DNA of 8,564 bases from contig JALONY010000041.1 of assembly GCA_025454715.1 (NCBI GenBank), forward strand, positions 1 to 8,564, written 5' to 3'. The stretch comes from Anaerolineae bacterium. Its GTDB lineage: Bacteria > Chloroflexota > Anaerolineae > Aggregatilineales > Phototrophicaceae. This document shows, one piece after another, positions 6,848 to 8,564 of this stretch; positions within the stretch are counted from its first letter, which is position 1; each line of letters begins with the position of its first letter. The notes beneath the pieces are model-generated. The model was not told where the DNA came from. It saw only the letters and a list, made by a program, of their open reading frames with translations, and made no database searches. The position numbers and the translations under genes are program-made.

Positions 6848-7648
6848 TCACCGACAGGCGTTAATCGCATCGCGCAGTTGGCGCGCCGCATCGGCAGGGT
6901 CATCCGAGAAGATAATCCCGCGGGAAGCGTTAATCATCAAACCACGCCCAGCGCGGTTTCGCCCCATCTGCACCGTCTGCTCCACACTGCCGCCCTGCGT
7001 CCCAATCCCGGGCACCAACAAGGTCATCTCGCCCACGATGGCGCGCACCTCGCGCAATTCGTCGGGGTAGGTTGCGCCCATCACCATCATGCAATTCCCG
7101 CCCACGTTCCAGCGGTCACGCACCCGCTCCGCCACGATTTTCCAGACCGGCTTGCCCTCGACGATGAGCGATTGTATCTCGCCAGACCCCGGGTTAGACG
7201 TGCGACACAAGATGATGCACACCTTGTCGGTACGCTGCAAAAACGGGCGCAACGCCTCGCCGCCCAAATAGGGGTTCAGCGTCACCGAGTCGAAACCGAG
7301 TTGATCGAACACCGCCCGCACGTAACCGTCATTGGTCGTGCTGATGTCGGCGCGCTTGGCATCGCACACCGTCACGATGTCGGGGTGGTGCTGGCGCAGG
7401 TAATCGACCGTCATCTGCAAATCACGCCAGCCGTCCGCCCCACGCCCCTCATAAAACGCCATATTCGGCTTATAGGCCGCCACATACGGCGCCGTCTGCT
7501 CGATGATCCAACGGTTGAAGGCGAACTGTGGGTGTGGGTCATCCGCGAACCGCGCCGGAATCCGCGACGGGTCAGCGTCCAGCCCCACGCACAACAGCGA
7601 GTTGGCCAACTCGACCCGCGCCTCATACTTCCGCATGATTGGGTTCAT
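6848..7648 (-). CDS. pyrF: Orotidine 5'-phosphate decarboxylase, long (type 2) form
   Basis: PyrF decarboxylates OMP to UMP, the final step of de novo pyrimidine synthesis. The 266-residue product belongs to the longer subfamily seen in mycobacteria and others. Landmarks are LCVGLDADPSRIP (19-31), YKPNMAFYE (59-67), the catalytic DAKRAD (96-101, Lys98), the subfamily signatures NPYLGGEALRPF (125-136) and ILCRTSNPGSGEIQ (146-159), the loop GIGTQGG (214-220) and phosphate-binding Arg243 in ASRGI. Start ATG 7648 overlaps the pyrE stop as ATGA and has GGGGGGTG about 6 nt upstream. An in-frame longer start at 7687 would add 13 residues inside pyrE and is not preferred. Translation is probably coupled to pyrE. 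Confidence 0.95.
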   Translation of the reverse strand: MNPIMRKYEARVELANSLLCVGLDADPSRIPARFADDPHPQFAFNRWIIEQTAPYVAAYKPNMAFYEGRGADGWRDLQMTVDYLRQHHPDIVTVCDAKRADISTTNDGYVRAVFDQLGFDSVTLNPYLGGEALRPFLQRTDKVCIILCRTSNPGSGEIQSLIVEGKPVWKIVAERVRDRWNVGGNCMMVMGATYPDELREVRAIVGEMTLLVPGIGTQGGSVEQTVQMGRNRAGRGLMINASRGIIFSDDPADAARQLRDAINACR

Positions 7649-8286
7649 CGCGCACCCCCCGCCCACCCCTGCGGGTCGGCCAGCCACGCCCGCACCGTCT
7701 CGGCTTGCCCCGCGTTCAAGACGCCGGTCTCGGCCAAACGCGGCAATAGGTCATCGAACGTCACCAAGACGTGCAACGCCACCCCTGCCGCCGCAAACGC
7801 TTGCGCCGCCTCGCCAAACCCATAGCTGGTAATCGCCAAGCATTGCCCGACCACCGCGCCCGCCTCGCGCAGTGCCCCAACCGCCGACAAGCTACTGCCG
7901 CCGGTCGTCACTTGGTCTTCGACCAGCACGACCGCACGACCGCTGACGTCGCCGCCCTCGATGCGTTGCTTCAAGCCGTGCTCTTTGGCCTGCTTGCGGA
8001 CGAACACGGTCGGCGCACCCAGCGCATATGCCAAAGCCGCGCTATGCGGGATGCCCGCCGTCTCGACACCGGCAATCACCGGCGCGCTCAGGCCAAGCCC
8101 GTTCACCACCCCGCCCAAGGCTTCAATGACCGTGCGCCACGCGCTCGGGTGGGTCAACAATTTCCGATTGTCCAAGTACACCGGCGACACGATGCCCGAT
8201 TTGAAGGTGCGCGGCGACTCGAACGCAAAACCGACCACACCCGCCGCAATCAGCGCATCGACGACCCGTCTTTTATCTTCACTCAT
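7645..8286 (-). CDS. pyrE: Orotate phosphoribosyltransferase
   Basis: PyrE joins orotate and PRPP to give OMP and pyrophosphate, the step before PyrF. The 213-residue product is of normal size. It shows the orotate/PRPP region TFKSGIVSPVYLDNRKL (27-43), the flexible catalytic loop RKQAKEHG (97-104) and the PRPP-binding signature VVLVEDQVTTGGSS (119-132). Start ATG 8286 overlaps the stop of the upstream gene as ATGA; a GGGGAG lies 14 nt before it. The in-frame region up to 8454 is low-complexity and reads through pyrD, so it is excluded. The product ends at TGA 7645, which overlaps the pyrF start codon. Confidence 0.95.
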   Translation of the reverse strand: MSEDKRRVVDALIAAGVVGFAFESPRTFKSGIVSPVYLDNRKLLTHPSAWRTVIEALGGVVNGLGLSAPVIAGVETAGIPHSAALAYALGAPTVFVRKQAKEHGLKQRIEGGDVSGRAVVLVEDQVTTGGSSLSAVGALREAGAVVGQCLAITSYGFGEAAQAFAAAGVALHVLVTFDDLLPRLAETGVLNAGQAETVRAWLADPQGWAGGAR

Positions 8287-8564
8287 GCTTGACTGTCGTT
8301 CTCCCCAGCGTCTTTTCGCACCTGTGCATATTCCGCCCCAATCAGCGCCGGTGCCAACGGCCCCCGAAACACCAAGGCCGACCACACCTGCACCGCACGG
8401 GCGCCCGCCTGAGTATAGGCCGAAACCGCCCGCCCGTCCAACCCGCCGCCACACCCCACGATGTCGAACTGTAGCCCGTCGGCTCGCTTGACCGCGGCCA
8501 ACTGCCGCACCACCGCAAGGCTGTGGGCAAACAATCGCCCGCCCGCCAAGCCCGCCGTCACACC
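8283..8564 (-). CDS. pyrD: Dihydroorotate dehydrogenase, C-terminal part (5' end outside window)
   Basis: Ninety-three C-terminal residues are visible and the frame stays open to the window edge. The visible part fits the FMN-binding end of a class 1/2 dihydroorotate dehydrogenase. GVTAGLAGGRLFAHSLAVVRQL matches the usual GGLSG-x-L-x-x-x-SL segment. DIVGCGGGLDGRAVSAYTQAGARAVQVWSALV carries the G-x-GG phosphate-binding loop and the GA-x-AVQV-x-(S/T)A strand. The enzyme oxidises dihydroorotate to orotate, feeding PyrE. Its TGA overlaps the pyrE ATG. The class, and therefore the electron acceptor, cannot be decided from this part. The pyrE-pyrF context supports the call. Confidence 0.8.
   Translation of the reverse strand, partial: GVTAGLAGGRLFAHSLAVVRQLAAVKRADGLQFDIVGCGGGLDGRAVSAYTQAGARAVQVWSALVFRGPLAPALIGAEYAQVRKDAGENDSQA

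Noticed and set aside
6827..7825. 332-codon plus-strand open frame opposite pyrF and the end of pyrE
   Set aside because: It lies opposite genes with firm motif support; its His/Arg/Pro-rich product is a typical GC-driven shadow.
8287..8454. Longer N terminus for PyrE reaching 8454
   Set aside because: It would read 56 low-complexity residues through the pyrD coding region; ATG 8286 gives the normal family length and the ATGA overlap.

Overview
The window reads as a stretch of housekeeping chromosome from a GC-rich, free-living bacterium. I see no phage, plasmid, transposon, CRISPR or defence signature. Gene content (ATP-type PEP carboxykinase, tig-clpP-clpX order, long-form 'type 2' PyrF) together with the look of the proteins suggests a Chloroflexota-like lineage. 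That placement rests on general resemblance only and is low confidence.

Layout on the + strand. At the left edge is the 3' part of a GNAT-type acetyltransferase (1-477). A 178-nt AT-richer intergenic region follows, with several TGTG/CACA dyads, and leads into pckA (656-2245). A GC-rich hairpin follows pckA. Next comes a self-contained tRNA-Leu(UAG) cassette (gene 2347-2428) with its own -10 box and intrinsic terminator. A TGCTATAAT extended -10 element then precedes a protein-folding and proteolysis cluster: tig (trigger factor, 2597-4108), clpP (4214-4834) and clpX (4837-6165). ClpX unfolds substrates for ClpP, and trigger factor handles nascent chains at the ribosome. A strong intrinsic terminator (6185-6212) closes the cluster.

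Layout on the - strand. Converging on the same terminator, and read right to left, are pyrD (partial, 8564-8283), pyrE (8286-7645), pyrF (7648-6848) and a metallo-beta-lactamase-fold protein (6840-6226). pyrD/pyrE and pyrE/pyrF overlap as ATGA, and the last gene starts 7 nt after pyrF, so this is one tightly coupled operon. It encodes the last three steps of de novo UMP synthesis plus one gene of unknown role.

No clearly new biological system is evident. The points most worth a second look are: (1) a perfect small hairpin between the very strong but too-distant Shine-Dalgarno and the clpP start codon; (2) altered metal-ligand motifs in the MBL-fold protein attached to the pyr operon; (3) a trigger factor with acidic insertions that replace typical PPIase and linker sequence; (4) a cluster of TGTG/CACA dyads upstream of pckA; (5) unusual residues next to the ClpP catalytic serine.
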